Shown: positions 25,258 through 32,632 of the stretch, piece after piece | How positions within the stretch are numbered: the stretch's first letter is position 1 | How the letters are laid out: every line of letters begins with the position of its first letter | Source of the DNA: Tistrella mobilis | GTDB lineage: Bacteria > Pseudomonadota > Alphaproteobacteria > Tistrellales > Tistrellaceae | Direction: 5' to 3' | Assembly (NCBI RefSeq): GCF_039634785.1 | Contig: NZ_JBBIAB010000024.1 | Coordinates: forward strand, 1 to 64,000 | DNA: 64,000 nucleotides | Program-made: the position numbers and the translations under genes | Notes under the pieces: generated by a model | The model's database searches: none | Seen by the model: the letters and a program-made list of their open reading frames with translations, nothing else | What the model was told of the DNA's origin: nothing

Positions 25258-25369
25258 ACCGACACCTGCCATCGCAGGTCTCAACGCAATCCGATTGGCG
25301 CTCTGGATGCAGCGCATGGCATGATCTTCCTAAGTTCCGCGATACGAGAACGCCAGGGAGGATCCATCC

Positions 25370-26191
25370 GTGAACCAGATCGCCAGGCCGGCATCGACGA
25401 CCAGGGACCACGCCGCCGCTGCCCGGTTGCTGATCGACAACTGGAATGCCGGCACGCGGCTCGCCTGCCTGCCCGAGGCATTGCGACCGCGGAGCCGGGC
25501 CGAGGGCTATGCCATTCAGGCACAGCTCGTCGCCGACCCGGCTGCCCATATCGGCTGGAAGATCGCCGCGACCAGCCTGGCCGGTCAACGCCATATCGGC
25601 GTCGATGGTCCGCTGGCCGGCCGGTTGTTCGCAGAGCGCCTGCTGCCCGATGGGGCGGTGGTGCCGCTCGCCACCAGTCTGATGCGCGTGGCCGAGGTTG
25701 AATTCGCCTTCCGCTTCGGCCGCGAGCTGCTGCCGCGCACCACGGCCTTCACGGTCGACGAGGTGATGGCGGCGGTGGCGAGCCTGCATCCGGCGATCGA
25801 ACTGCCGGATTCGCGCTACACCGATTTCTGTGCGGTGGGCGCCGCCCAGCTGATCGCCGACGACGCCTGCGCCAATCTGTTCATCCTGGGCCCGGCCACG
25901 ACCGCCGCCTGGCGCGATGTCGACCTTGCGGCCCAGACCCCCATGGCCGTGGTCACCGGACCGGATGGCCGGATCCGCAGCCGTCATGACGGGCTGGGTG
26001 CCAATGTGCTGGGCGATCCGCGCCTGGCGCTTGCCTGGCTCGCCAACGAGGTCTCGGCCCTGGGCCTGCCGCTGCGGGCGGGGCAGGTGGTGATCACCGG
26101 CACCTGCGTGGTGCCGATCGCGGTCGAGCCGGGCGACCGTGTCGCGGCGGACTGGGGGGCCTTTGGCCAGCTGTCGGTGTCTTTTGTCTGA
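25370..26191 (+). CDS. 2-keto-4-pentenoate hydratase-like protein
   Basis: A 273-residue protein of the hydratase/decarboxylase family (MhpD/DmpE/HpaH group), which adds water to 2-oxopent-4-enoates in meta-cleavage pathways. Seen features are the N-terminal RSRAEGYAIQAQL, the GWKIAATS segment, the metal-binding E-x-E region VAEVEFAFRFG, the HPAIELPDSRY segment, and a C-terminal VVITGTCVVPI. The start is GTG at 25370, preceded by GGGAGGAT. No ring-cleavage genes are adjacent. It stands alone and is convergent to a DeoR gene. Confidence 0.85.
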   Translation: MNQIARPASTTRDHAAAARLLIDNWNAGTRLACLPEALRPRSRAEGYAIQAQLVADPAAHIGWKIAATSLAGQRHIGVDGPLAGRLFAERLLPDGAVVPLATSLMRVAEVEFAFRFGRELLPRTTAFTVDEVMAAVASLHPAIELPDSRYTDFCAVGAAQLIADDACANLFILGPATTAAWRDVDLAAQTPMAVVTGPDGRIRSRHDGLGANVLGDPRLALAWLANEVSALGLPLRAGQVVITGTCVVPIAVEPGDRVAADWGAFGQLSVSFV

Positions 26192-26202
26192 GAGCCGACC
26201 AG

Positions 26203-26240
26203 TCTGACGTCAGATCAGGCCGGCGTCAGATCAGGCTGGC
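26203..26240. repeat. 12-bp palindrome and 16-bp direct repeat between convergent genes
   Basis: TCTGACGTCAGA (26203-26214) is a perfect palindrome. It runs into two nearly identical 16-bp copies of GTCAGATCAGGC(C/T)GGC at 26209-26224 and 26225-26240. The second copy forms the last codons of the minus-strand DeoR gene. This may serve as a transcription end signal, but there is no T run. Confidence 0.4.
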
Positions 26241-27005
26241 CTGCGCATCCGTCTCGATCAGCCGGACATTGGCGTCGGCGCAGATGCGGCGGATCGGGGG
26301 CAGGTCGCAGCGGTTGGTGATGAAGGTGTTGACCTGAGAGAGGTGGCCGATGCGCACCGGGGCGGTGCGTTCGAATTTGGTCGAATCGGCGACCAGGATC
26401 ACATGGCGGGCATTGGCGATGATCGCCTGGGCCACCTTCACCTCGCGGAAGTCGAAATCGAGCAGCGCGCCGTCATTGTCGATGGCCGACACGCCGATCA
26501 CGGCGAAATCCACCCGGAACTGGCGGATGAAATCGACCGCCGCCTCGCCCACCACGCCGCCGTCGGAACCGCGGACCACGCCGCCGGCGATGATCACCTC
26601 GATCGAGGGATAGATCCGCATCCGGTTGGCGACATTGATGTTGTTGGTGATCACCATCAGCCCGGCATGATCGGTGAGCGCACGGCCGACCGCTTCGGTG
26701 GTGGTGCCGATATTGATGAACAGCGAGGTGTTGTCGCCGATCAGCTGGGCGGCGGCGCGGCCGATCGCGGTCTTTTCGTCCGAGGCGATCAGGCTGCGCG
26801 CCTCGTATTCCATGTTCTGCACGCCCGAGGGGAACAGCGCGCCGCCATGGATGCGGGTCAGCAGCCGGCGCTCGCACAGGTCGTTCAGATCCTTGCGGAT
26901 GGTCTGCGGCGTCACCCCGAAATGTGTCGCCAGCTCGTCGACCAGGATCCGGCCCTTGTCCTTGGCAAGCTGGACGATTTCGGCATGGCGGGGAGACAGG
27001 TACAT
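26226..27005 (-). CDS. DeoR/GlpR-family transcriptional regulator
   Basis: A regulator of about 259 residues. The N-terminal DeoR helix-turn-helix is clear (LVDELATHFGVTPQTIRKDLNDL), followed by LLTRIHGGA. The C-terminal sugar-phosphate sensor shares the isomerase-like fold with INIGTTTEAVGRAL, GGVVRGSDGGVVGEAA, and ADSTKFERTAPVRI. It is very similar to GlpR, which represses glycerol-3-phosphate genes, but no glp genes are visible. I favour the Met at 27005, giving the usual GlpR length; an upstream start at 27074 would add a charged leader without a good ribosome site. Confidence 0.88.
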   Translation of the reverse strand: MYLSPRHAEIVQLAKDKGRILVDELATHFGVTPQTIRKDLNDLCERRLLTRIHGGALFPSGVQNMEYEARSLIASDEKTAIGRAAAQLIGDNTSLFINIGTTTEAVGRALTDHAGLMVITNNINVANRMRIYPSIEVIIAGGVVRGSDGGVVGEAAVDFIRQFRVDFAVIGVSAIDNDGALLDFDFREVKVAQAIIANARHVILVADSTKFERTAPVRIGHLSQVNTFITNRCDLPPIRRICADANVRLIETDAQASLI

Positions 27006-27121
27006 CGGCGGCGCGTCCTCGACTGCGGGTTTCCGGCGGTCCCTTGGGCCCCCGGCTTTCGTTTCAGTCATCATATAGTCAGGAACGAAAGTGCGAAAAG
27101 CCGAACTTGGCCGATCGCGCA

Positions 27122-28162
27122 TCAGCGGTTCAGCCGCCGCCAGCGCGCCGGAGGCTGGCCGGTCCACTGGCGGAAGGCGCGCTGGAAGGCGCTGGGCTCC
27201 GAGAAGTCGAGCCGGTCGGCGATGTCCGCGAGCGAAAGTTCGGTGCGCCTCAACAGGCTGCAGGCCAGATCGCGGCGCAACTCGTCGCGGACCAGCCGGA
27301 ACGACATGCCAGAAGATGCAAGCCGACGGGCGAGCGTCGCCCGTGACATGCCGAGCGCCCGCGCGGCCGCGGTTTCGCTGAGCCCGGCATAGGGGCGGGT
27401 GGCGGCCAGCAGGTGGCGAAGCGCCGCTTCGGCCCCCGCCGGCGCGGTGGGCGCGGTCATCAGCTCGACCAGACGGCGGGTGAAGGCGCCGGCACTGTCC
27501 GGCCGGGCCGTGACCGGCAGGGCCAGACTGCCCGGGGCGAAGTCCAGCCCGCCCGGCGTCGCGCCATGTTCCACCGCCCGGCCGAACAGGAAGGTCGATT
27601 CCGCGGCCAGCGCGCCAAAACGCTCGGGTAGCATCACCCGGCGCAGCGGCGGCGCCTCTCCCGCCAGCCAGCCGATGACATGGATCAGGCCGAGCAGGAT
27701 CAGATGCGGCATCAGCAGGGCATCGGCCTGCACGGCCGTCCGCGGCGTAAGCTCAAGCCGGACCGGACCGGCCGGCCCCTCGGGCAGCGCAACCCGCCAG
27801 GGTGCGGCCCCGTCGAAGACCCGGATCATGCGCGCGGCGGCATCGATCGCGGGGCCGGTCGCGGGCATATGCGCCATCAGCCTCAGCAGTTCCGCCGTCG
27901 CCCCCGGCGGCACCGGCCGGGCCAGATGGCCCAGGAACTCGTCGCCGGCGGCGCCCACCGCCAGCCGCTGCAGGCGCCGATAGGCGATCGGTGCCACCCG
28001 CGGCCCGTCGGCTTCCAGCAGGCGCGGATCGATGCCGGCCCGCTGATGGATGCGCCGCAGGGTGTCGGCCGCCAGCGGCAGCCGGTCGGTCAGCTCACGC
28101 GCGAAGCGGGCCGGGATGGTGGGCGTGATCCAGCGGCGGAGGGGAGGCGGGCTTTCGGTCAT
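27122..28162 (-). CDS. AraC-family regulator of the OruR/ArgR-like type
   Basis: A 346-residue regulator with the long N-terminal arabinose-operon-like domain (about 190 residues) typical of the ornithine-utilisation OruR/QhpR group. It ends with an AraC DNA-binding domain: the ALGMSRATLARRLASSGMSFR region for the first helix-turn-helix, and LADIADRLDFSEPSAFQRAFRQWTGQPPARW for the second. It is divergent from the PhyH-type dioxygenase gene at 28263, 100 bp away, which is its most likely target. The inducer is unknown. Confidence 0.9.
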   Translation of the reverse strand: MTESPPPLRRWITPTIPARFARELTDRLPLAADTLRRIHQRAGIDPRLLEADGPRVAPIAYRRLQRLAVGAAGDEFLGHLARPVPPGATAELLRLMAHMPATGPAIDAAARMIRVFDGAAPWRVALPEGPAGPVRLELTPRTAVQADALLMPHLILLGLIHVIGWLAGEAPPLRRVMLPERFGALAAESTFLFGRAVEHGATPGGLDFAPGSLALPVTARPDSAGAFTRRLVELMTAPTAPAGAEAALRHLLAATRPYAGLSETAAARALGMSRATLARRLASSGMSFRLVRDELRRDLACSLLRRTELSLADIADRLDFSEPSAFQRAFRQWTGQPPARWRRLNR

Positions 28163-28262
28163 GTCGTGTGAGACGCCCCGTCATTGTGCCAGGCGGCGGG
28201 CCGGATCATCCTGAAAGGCCAGAACGGCATGGATACCGCAACCGGAGGAGGAGACCGCGCCC

Positions 28263-29138
28263 ATGGCCCCGCTGATGCTCGACGGCCTCGACGACTATGC
28301 CAGCACCGGTTCGCCGCGCAAATACCGCTCCACCGCCGGCAGCCAGGAGACGGCGCCGCCCGCGCGGGTGGAGGACGCCTGGACGGCGCTGGAGCGCGAC
28401 GGCTATGTCATCCTGGAAAATCTGTTCGCACCCGACGAGGTGGCCCGGATGCGGGCGGCGGTGCTGCCGCATATGGCGCCGCGCGGCGGCCGCAACCCCT
28501 TCGAGGGGCTGAAGACCCGCCGGCTCTATGCCGTGATCGCCAAGACGCTGGCCTGCAACCCGCTGGTCGAACATCCCCTGGTGCTGGCCCTGCTCGACCG
28601 GGTGTTCGAGCCCAATTACCTGCTCTCGCAATTGCAGGTGATCGACATCCTGCCCGGAGAAGAGGCGCAGGCGCTGCATTTCGACGACAGTTTCTACAGC
28701 CTGCCGCGGCCGCGGCCGGTGCTGGGGGCGGCGACGATCATGGCGCTGGATGACTTCACGCCCCTGAACGGCGCCACCCGGGTGATCCCCGGCAGCCATC
28801 GCTGGGGCAACCGCCTGCCCACGCAGGAAGAGGCGGACGGGGCGATCCCGGTGGTGATGCCGGCGGGGTCGGTGGTGCTGTTCCTGGGCACGCTCTGGCA
28901 CAGCGGCGGCGCCAACCGCAGCGACCGCCCGCGCCTGGCGCTCACCGCCCAGTACTGCGCGCCCTGGTGCCGCCAGCAGGAGAATTTCAGCCTGTCGGTA
29001 CCGTTGCCGGTGGTGAAGCAGTGCAGCGAACATGTCCGGCGGATGCTGGGCTATTCGATCCACGCCCCTTTCATGGGCATGGTCGACGGCATGCATCCGA
29101 AGCGCCTGCTTGAAGATCTGCCGTCCGCGGGGCGCTGA
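28263..29138 (+). CDS. Phytanoyl-CoA dioxygenase-family protein
   Basis: A 291-residue non-haem Fe(II)/2-oxoglutarate oxygenase of the PhyH family, hydroxylating an unidentified small molecule. The iron ligands are His139 and Asp141 in LHFDDS and His213 in LWHSGGANRS; the downstream Arg at 222 or 224 would bind 2-oxoglutarate. An N-terminal helix (DAWTALERDGYVILENLFAPDEV) is family-typical. A strong ribosome site, GGAGGAGGAG, precedes the ATG. It is divergent from the AraC gene and followed by two small membrane-protein genes; linkage to those is uncertain. Confidence 0.88.
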   Translation: MAPLMLDGLDDYASTGSPRKYRSTAGSQETAPPARVEDAWTALERDGYVILENLFAPDEVARMRAAVLPHMAPRGGRNPFEGLKTRRLYAVIAKTLACNPLVEHPLVLALLDRVFEPNYLLSQLQVIDILPGEEAQALHFDDSFYSLPRPRPVLGAATIMALDDFTPLNGATRVIPGSHRWGNRLPTQEEADGAIPVVMPAGSVVLFLGTLWHSGGANRSDRPRLALTAQYCAPWCRQQENFSLSVPLPVVKQCSEHVRRMLGYSIHAPFMGMVDGMHPKRLLEDLPSAGR

Positions 29139-29234
29139 GAAGGGGCGCCCCGGGCGGAACACTGCCATCTGCGCCGCGTTGCATCGGGACAGGCGCCGGG
29201 TCCTCCGGCCGCCCCCCGATGGAAGGCCGGTGTC

Positions 29235-29585
29235 ATGGCCGGAACGGCGGAAGACCTGACTGCGGAAGGCGGCCGCCTGCCGCGCTTCCTGATCGCCCAT
29301 GCCGCAGCGGGCTTCGCGCTGGCACTCGGCGTGGTGGCGGCGCTGTTGGCCGGGGATGTCTCGGGGCTGCGCGGGCTGGTGACCGAGGTGCGGGGCGGCG
29401 TGCTGGCGGGCGTCGTCTTCACCCTGCTGATGGGGCAGACGCTCGCCGTGGTGCAGATCGCCTTCGCGCTCTGGCTGATGGCCCGGGCGCCGGGGGATGG
29501 CGGCGGCGGCAGCCGTTCCCGTATCGGCGCCCCGCCGGGCCTGCGACCTTCCGGCATCTTGACCCCTGCGATGGCGGGGCCATAG
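29235..29585 (+). CDS. Small two-helix membrane protein (tandem pair, first)
   Basis: A 116-residue membrane protein. Two hydrophobic segments are visible: residues about 18-40 (HAAAGFALALGVVAALLAG) and 57-83 (LAGVVFTLLMGQTLAVVQIAFALWLM). A hydrophilic Gly/Arg-rich C-terminus follows. It is paralogous to the next gene, sharing the pattern H-A-x-x-GF-x-LA, D-V-S-G-L, then L-x-F-x-x-G-x-TL-x-x-VQ-AFA-W. I do not recognise a named family. Its position between a dioxygenase gene and the duplicated peptide module does not reveal its job. Confidence 0.7.
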   Translation: MAGTAEDLTAEGGRLPRFLIAHAAAGFALALGVVAALLAGDVSGLRGLVTEVRGGVLAGVVFTLLMGQTLAVVQIAFALWLMARAPGDGGGGSRSRIGAPPGLRPSGILTPAMAGP

Positions 29586-29638
29586 TCATGGAAGATGCGT
29601 CACCGCACCGAAATCGCGCTGAAGGGGAGCGCCGCCCG

Positions 29639-29974
29639 ATGCCCATGCTGGTCCGTTTCGTCGTCATGCATGCCCTGGTGGGCTTCGGGCTCGCCTTCGC
29701 CGTGGTCGGCGCCCTGCTCTGGTTCGACGTTTCGGGCCTGGGCACGCTGATGAGCACCAATGCCGACGGGCCGTTGGCCGCGGCGGTGCTGACCTTCTTC
29801 ATGGGGCTGACGCTGGGCAGCGTTCAGGTCGCCTTCGCGGTCTGGTTCCAGGCCGGCGACGACCATGGCGGCTCGGGCGGCAGGCGCATCCGCATCCCGC
29901 AGATCTTCCTGCCGCCGCGGCGGGCGGTTGCCCATGCGCCCGTACCCGCGCGTACGACCGGCGGACGGGCCTGA
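29639..29974 (+). CDS. Small two-helix membrane protein (tandem pair, second)
   Basis: A 111-residue membrane protein paralogous to its neighbour. Helix 1 is FVVMHALVGFGLAFAVVGALLW and helix 2 contains VLTFFMGLTLGSVQVAFAVW; a basic Pro/Arg-rich tail follows. I start it at 29639, about ten bases after AAGGGGAG; an in-frame ATG at 29588 would add 17 hydrophilic residues. The tail sequence, from IPQIFLPPRR to the stop codon, is repeated as an orphan fragment at 30592-30666, showing that this gene's 3' end was caught in the duplication of the adjacent module. Confidence 0.7.
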   Translation: MPMLVRFVVMHALVGFGLAFAVVGALLWFDVSGLGTLMSTNADGPLAAAVLTFFMGLTLGSVQVAFAVWFQAGDDHGGSGGRRIRIPQIFLPPRRAVAHAPVPARTTGGRA

Positions 29975-29977
29975 TCG

Positions 29978-30136
29978 TCAGGATACGAAGACGCCGCCGT
30001 CATCCGTGGAAGCCGGCGCAGCGAGCGTCGACGACGGCAGATCGTCGATCATCAGCTGCGGGCGCCGCCAGACGGCGCGCGGCATTGCGGTGGTGTCGGA
30101 TGTCTCGGCGCCGGAGACCGGGTGACTCTGCTGCAT
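29978..30136 (-). CDS. 52-residue peptide A (candidate RiPP-like precursor)
   Basis: A 52-residue peptide aligning without gaps to peptide B at 30670-30828: 26 identical positions. Conserved are the start MQ, H5, VSG (7-9), R20-A21, W23, RPQL (25-28), IDD (30-32), S35, T37, A40-P41, T44, D46-G47 and the terminal V-S. The W-x-x-P-Q-L spacing equals the Y-x-x-P-x-L of leader peptides recognised by PqqD-like domains, for example lasso peptide precursors; T37 lies close to their penultimate Thr. The putative core after it contains Asp45-Asp46. The ribosome site is weak. No maturation enzymes are adjacent, so the RiPP reading is inference; conserved coding is directly supported. Confidence 0.6.
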   Translation of the reverse strand: MQQSHPVSGAETSDTTAMPRAVWRRPQLMIDDLPSSTLAAPASTDDGGVFVS

Positions 30137-30220
30137 GGCGCGTGGCCTGTCGTACTTTAAAGTTGAGGGCGAAAGTGCCCGACAGAAGTCTACAACAGGC
30201 ACTGCATTTGGCGCCATATC

Positions 30221-30541
30221 TCAGTCTCGCGGATCAAGGTTATGCCGCACGATTATTGACGAGGGCCAGATACGCATCAGGCCGTCGGCCAATGCCGCGC
30301 CCGCCGCGGCCAGCGCGGTGTCGGGCATGCTGCCCAAAGCTTCGAGGATGAACCAGAGTCGGCGCGAGTCCGCGGTCAGGCGGGTGCGCAGCCCCTGGCG
30401 CCAGTTCCAGCGCCGGCAGGTGACGCCGGCCTCGTCGCACCAGACCACCTCGCCCGGGTCGGGTGTTTCGATCGCCGGAGCACCGTCGCGAATGACGCGG
30501 TTGCGCAGGGCTTCTGCCGATGATGGGGTAAGGGCCTGCAC
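30221..30541 (-). pseudogene. Truncated, internally deleted copy of the B3/B4-domain gene
   Basis: A decayed duplicate of the gene at 30906-31613. The C-terminal 85 residues are almost identical to the intact copy (for example the VTCRRWNWRQGLRTRLTADS region). About 60 codons are missing: the text runs directly from VIRDG to APAIETP, joined across a short repeated G-A-rich sequence. The 5' part beyond roughly 30570 is also gone, ending near the duplication junction. An open frame starting at GTG 30541 remains but lacks the N-terminal half of the domain, so function is unlikely. Confidence 0.8.
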
Positions 30542-30591
30542 CTTCCAGGCCGTCGACGGCCACGCCCGCCCGCGCGGCGGGCGAATCTACT

Positions 30592-30666
30592 ATCCCGCAG
30601 ATCTTCCTGCCGCCACGCCGGGCGGTCGCGCCAGTGCCCGTCCGTGTGACGGGCGGACGGGTCTGA
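30592..30666 (+). pseudogene. Orphan 3' end of the small membrane protein gene (duplication scar)
   Basis: Translating in frame gives IPQIFLPPRRAVAPVPVRVTG and a stop codon, matching the last 24 codons of the gene ending at 29974. The first 23 bases are identical to 29894-29916. There is no upstream coding part. This marks the left edge of the second unit of a tandem duplication with a period of about 698 bp at this point. Confidence 0.8.
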
Positions 30667-30669
30667 CCG

Positions 30670-30828
30670 TCAGGACACCTCGATATCGCCATCTTGCGTG
30701 GCAGAAGGCGCGAGCTGCGTGAATGACGCGACATCGTCGATCACCAGCTGAGGGCGCGACCAGATGGCACGCTGTATCAGAATGGTGGCAGGGTTCTTGA
30801 TACCAGAGACGATGTGATTCGTCTGCAT
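30670..30828 (-). CDS. 52-residue peptide B (candidate RiPP-like precursor)
   Basis: The paralogue of peptide A, same length, with the conserved W23-x-R-P-Q-L, I-D-D and T37 positions described there. The N-terminal part MQTNHIVSGIKNPATILIQR would be the leader start; the C-terminal part from A40 (APSATQDGDIEVS) keeps Asp46 and the V-S end. The ribosome site AGAGAGG nine bases upstream is good, better than in copy A. It is 77 bp downstream of the intact B3/B4-domain gene in the same direction and likely co-transcribed with it. Function is unknown; a regulatory or structural small protein is also possible. Confidence 0.65.
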   Translation of the reverse strand: MQTNHIVSGIKNPATILIQRAIWSRPQLVIDDVASFTQLAPSATQDGDIEVS

Positions 30829-30905
30829 GATGTCAGACCTCTCTTGTTTCAGGGGCGGTGAACGCTTTCCGAGGCATACCATATGCAGTGTGTCAGAGGC
30901 GAGGC

Positions 30906-31613
30906 TCAGGCGCGCTGATCAATGGTGTGTTGCACGAATATTGCTGATGGCCAGATACGCGTCACGCCGTCAGCCAACGCCGCGCCCGCCGCCGCCAGCG
31001 CGGTGTCGGGCATGCTGCCCAGGGCCTCCAGGATGAACCAGAGCCGGCGCGAGTCCGCGGTCAGGCGGGTGCGCAGCCCCTGGCGCCAGTTCCAGCGCCG
31101 GCAGGTGACGCCGGCCTCGTCGCACCAGACCACCTCGCCCGGATCAGGTGTTTCGATCGCCGGGGCACCGTCTTTCATCACGTCGAACGGCTCGGTGCCG
31201 CTGGCGCGGATCAGGCGGGGGGCGCCCCGATAGGCCTCCAGATCCTCGCCGCCCACGGGGATGGCGAAGGCCAGGCTGACGGCGTTATAGAGGTCGACCA
31301 CCAGCCCGGCCGGGGGCAGGGCGCCGTCCCGGATGGCGCGCTTGCGCAGGGCTTCCGCCGATGACGGGGTGCGGGCGGGTTTGGCGCCGAAGGCCCGGAA
31401 GGCCGTCCGCCAGTCGTCGAGATGCGCCGCCGCCCAGTCCGGCCCGCCGGCCTGAACCTGGCCGATGGCCCGGGCCAGGGTCTCGGCCACGATCGCATCC
31501 GCATCGGCCACCGCCGGTCCTGCGAGGGTGACGGTCAGGCTGACGGCCCGGAAATCCGGACGCAGGGCGTGGATGGCGGGGTCGATCACGGGGGTGACGG
31601 GCTGGGCGGACAT
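30906..31613 (-). CDS. Stand-alone B3/B4-domain protein (PheRS beta-like)
   Basis: A 235-residue protein of the COG3382 type, related to the B3/B4 tRNA-recognition and editing region of phenylalanyl-tRNA synthetase beta chains. Recognisable segments are AFRAFGAKPARTPSSAEALRKR, VVDLYNAVSLAFAIPVGGED, PGEVVWCDEAGVTCRRWNWRQ and the final helical region. Proposed roles for such stand-alone forms include trans-editing of mischarged tRNA or nucleic-acid binding, but none is established for this branch. It is followed by peptide B; a decayed second copy lies at 30221-30541. Confidence 0.85.
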   Translation of the reverse strand: MSAQPVTPVIDPAIHALRPDFRAVSLTVTLAGPAVADADAIVAETLARAIGQVQAGGPDWAAAHLDDWRTAFRAFGAKPARTPSSAEALRKRAIRDGALPPAGLVVDLYNAVSLAFAIPVGGEDLEAYRGAPRLIRASGTEPFDVMKDGAPAIETPDPGEVVWCDEAGVTCRRWNWRQGLRTRLTADSRRLWFILEALGSMPDTALAAAGAALADGVTRIWPSAIFVQHTIDQRA

Positions 31614-31766
31614 GCAGCAGATCCATGAACCTGGGGTTGGGTGTCTGAGGATATCATAACCGGGCAGCGCCCGGCCGTCGTTGGCCCTGCACGCAAGAGC
31701 TGTGGCATGCGGTGGCCGGTCGTGTCACGCTATGGCAGCGGAGACCCCTGACGGAGATCCCGACCC

Positions 31767-32528
31767 ATGGTCGTGACGGCCGAGCCGCTGATCCGGCGTG
31801 ACCCGGTCGCCGAAGCCGCAATTGCGGACGAGGCGATCACGGGGCGGCTTGCCTGCGACCCGGCGCGGCCCTGGCCGCTGCCGCCGGTCGGCATTGGCGC
31901 CTGGCAGGCACGGCTGCCGGCCTGCGCCGCCCGGCTGATGCGCACGGCGCTGGCCGCGGGGCTGGGGCCGCTTGTCCCCGACCTGCTGAACGTCCGGCTG
32001 TGCCGGCCGATCTTCCATGCCCGGCTGGAACTGGCGGAGCTGCTGGTCCGCCGCCCCGACGGCCGTTTCGCGACCCTGCTTCTGGGCATGCTGCCCGACC
32101 GGCTGGGCCATGTCGACGGCACCTCGCGCCTCGTTCATGCACTGAATGCCGCCGATCCGCCCCTGCTCGACGGGCCCGAACAGGCGATGGACTATCTGCG
32201 CTGGTTCTGCGCCGTGGTCTGCGGCGACCATGGCGGCTTTCTGGTGGTGGAGCGCCTGACCGATCTGCCCTTCACCGCTGTGACGCCCGCGCTGGGCGAC
32301 CGCCTGGCGCAGGTGTTGAAGCCGCTGACGGTCCATGGCCGCACCGTCGGCGGCGACTGGATGATCGCCGGCTGCCTGCTGCATGCCGCCGCCCTCTATC
32401 AGGTCGAAATGCGGGTCGGCCCCGACGGGCTGGTCGAGATGCTGGACGATTGCATCGCCCTGGACAACCTGCCCTGCCGTCGGCCCGGAATCCGGCGGGG
32501 CTATCGGGTCGCGGATGTCGCCGACTGA
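31767..32528 (+). CDS. Conserved-looking protein of unknown function
   Basis: A 253-residue soluble protein preceded by a GGAGAT ribosome site. I do not recognise the family. Visible features are a Pro/Trp-rich N-terminal part (CDPARPWPLPPVGIGAW), a central FHARLELAELLVRRPDG segment, then YLRWFCAVVCGDHGGFLVVE, which holds a vicinal Cys pattern. The C-terminal half has RTVGGDWMIAGCLLHAAALYQVEM and an acidic end. There is no signal peptide or membrane helix. It is divergent from the B3/B4-domain gene by 153 bp. Confidence 0.65.
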   Translation: MVVTAEPLIRRDPVAEAAIADEAITGRLACDPARPWPLPPVGIGAWQARLPACAARLMRTALAAGLGPLVPDLLNVRLCRPIFHARLELAELLVRRPDGRFATLLLGMLPDRLGHVDGTSRLVHALNAADPPLLDGPEQAMDYLRWFCAVVCGDHGGFLVVERLTDLPFTAVTPALGDRLAQVLKPLTVHGRTVGGDWMIAGCLLHAAALYQVEMRVGPDGLVEMLDDCIALDNLPCRRPGIRRGYRVADVAD

Positions 32529-32621
32529 TCGGCCTGCATGCCATGGCATTGAAGCCGCCGCGGCGGTGATACAGATCGCGTTATTGACGCAGCCCTCCAT
32601 CTCCTCAACAATCAGGCCTAG

Positions 32622-32632
32622 GTCGAACGTTT
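32622..32632 (+). promoter_or_regulatory. Shared 11-base motif (GTCGAACGTTT), copy 2
   Basis: Identical to the minus-strand sequence at 12532-12542. Here it extends into TCGAAC-GTTT-GTTCTA, a 16-bp imperfect palindrome of the kind bound by TetR-type repressors. It lies 101 bp before the CoA ligase start, with CGGTCGTA at 32666-32673 further downstream. Regulator unknown. Confidence 0.35.

Noticed and set aside
29978-30828. Calling the two peptides a proven lasso peptide system
   Set aside because: The leader-like spacing is suggestive, but Gly at the +9 position is Asp, Thr is one residue off, and no cyclase or leader peptidase gene is in the window.
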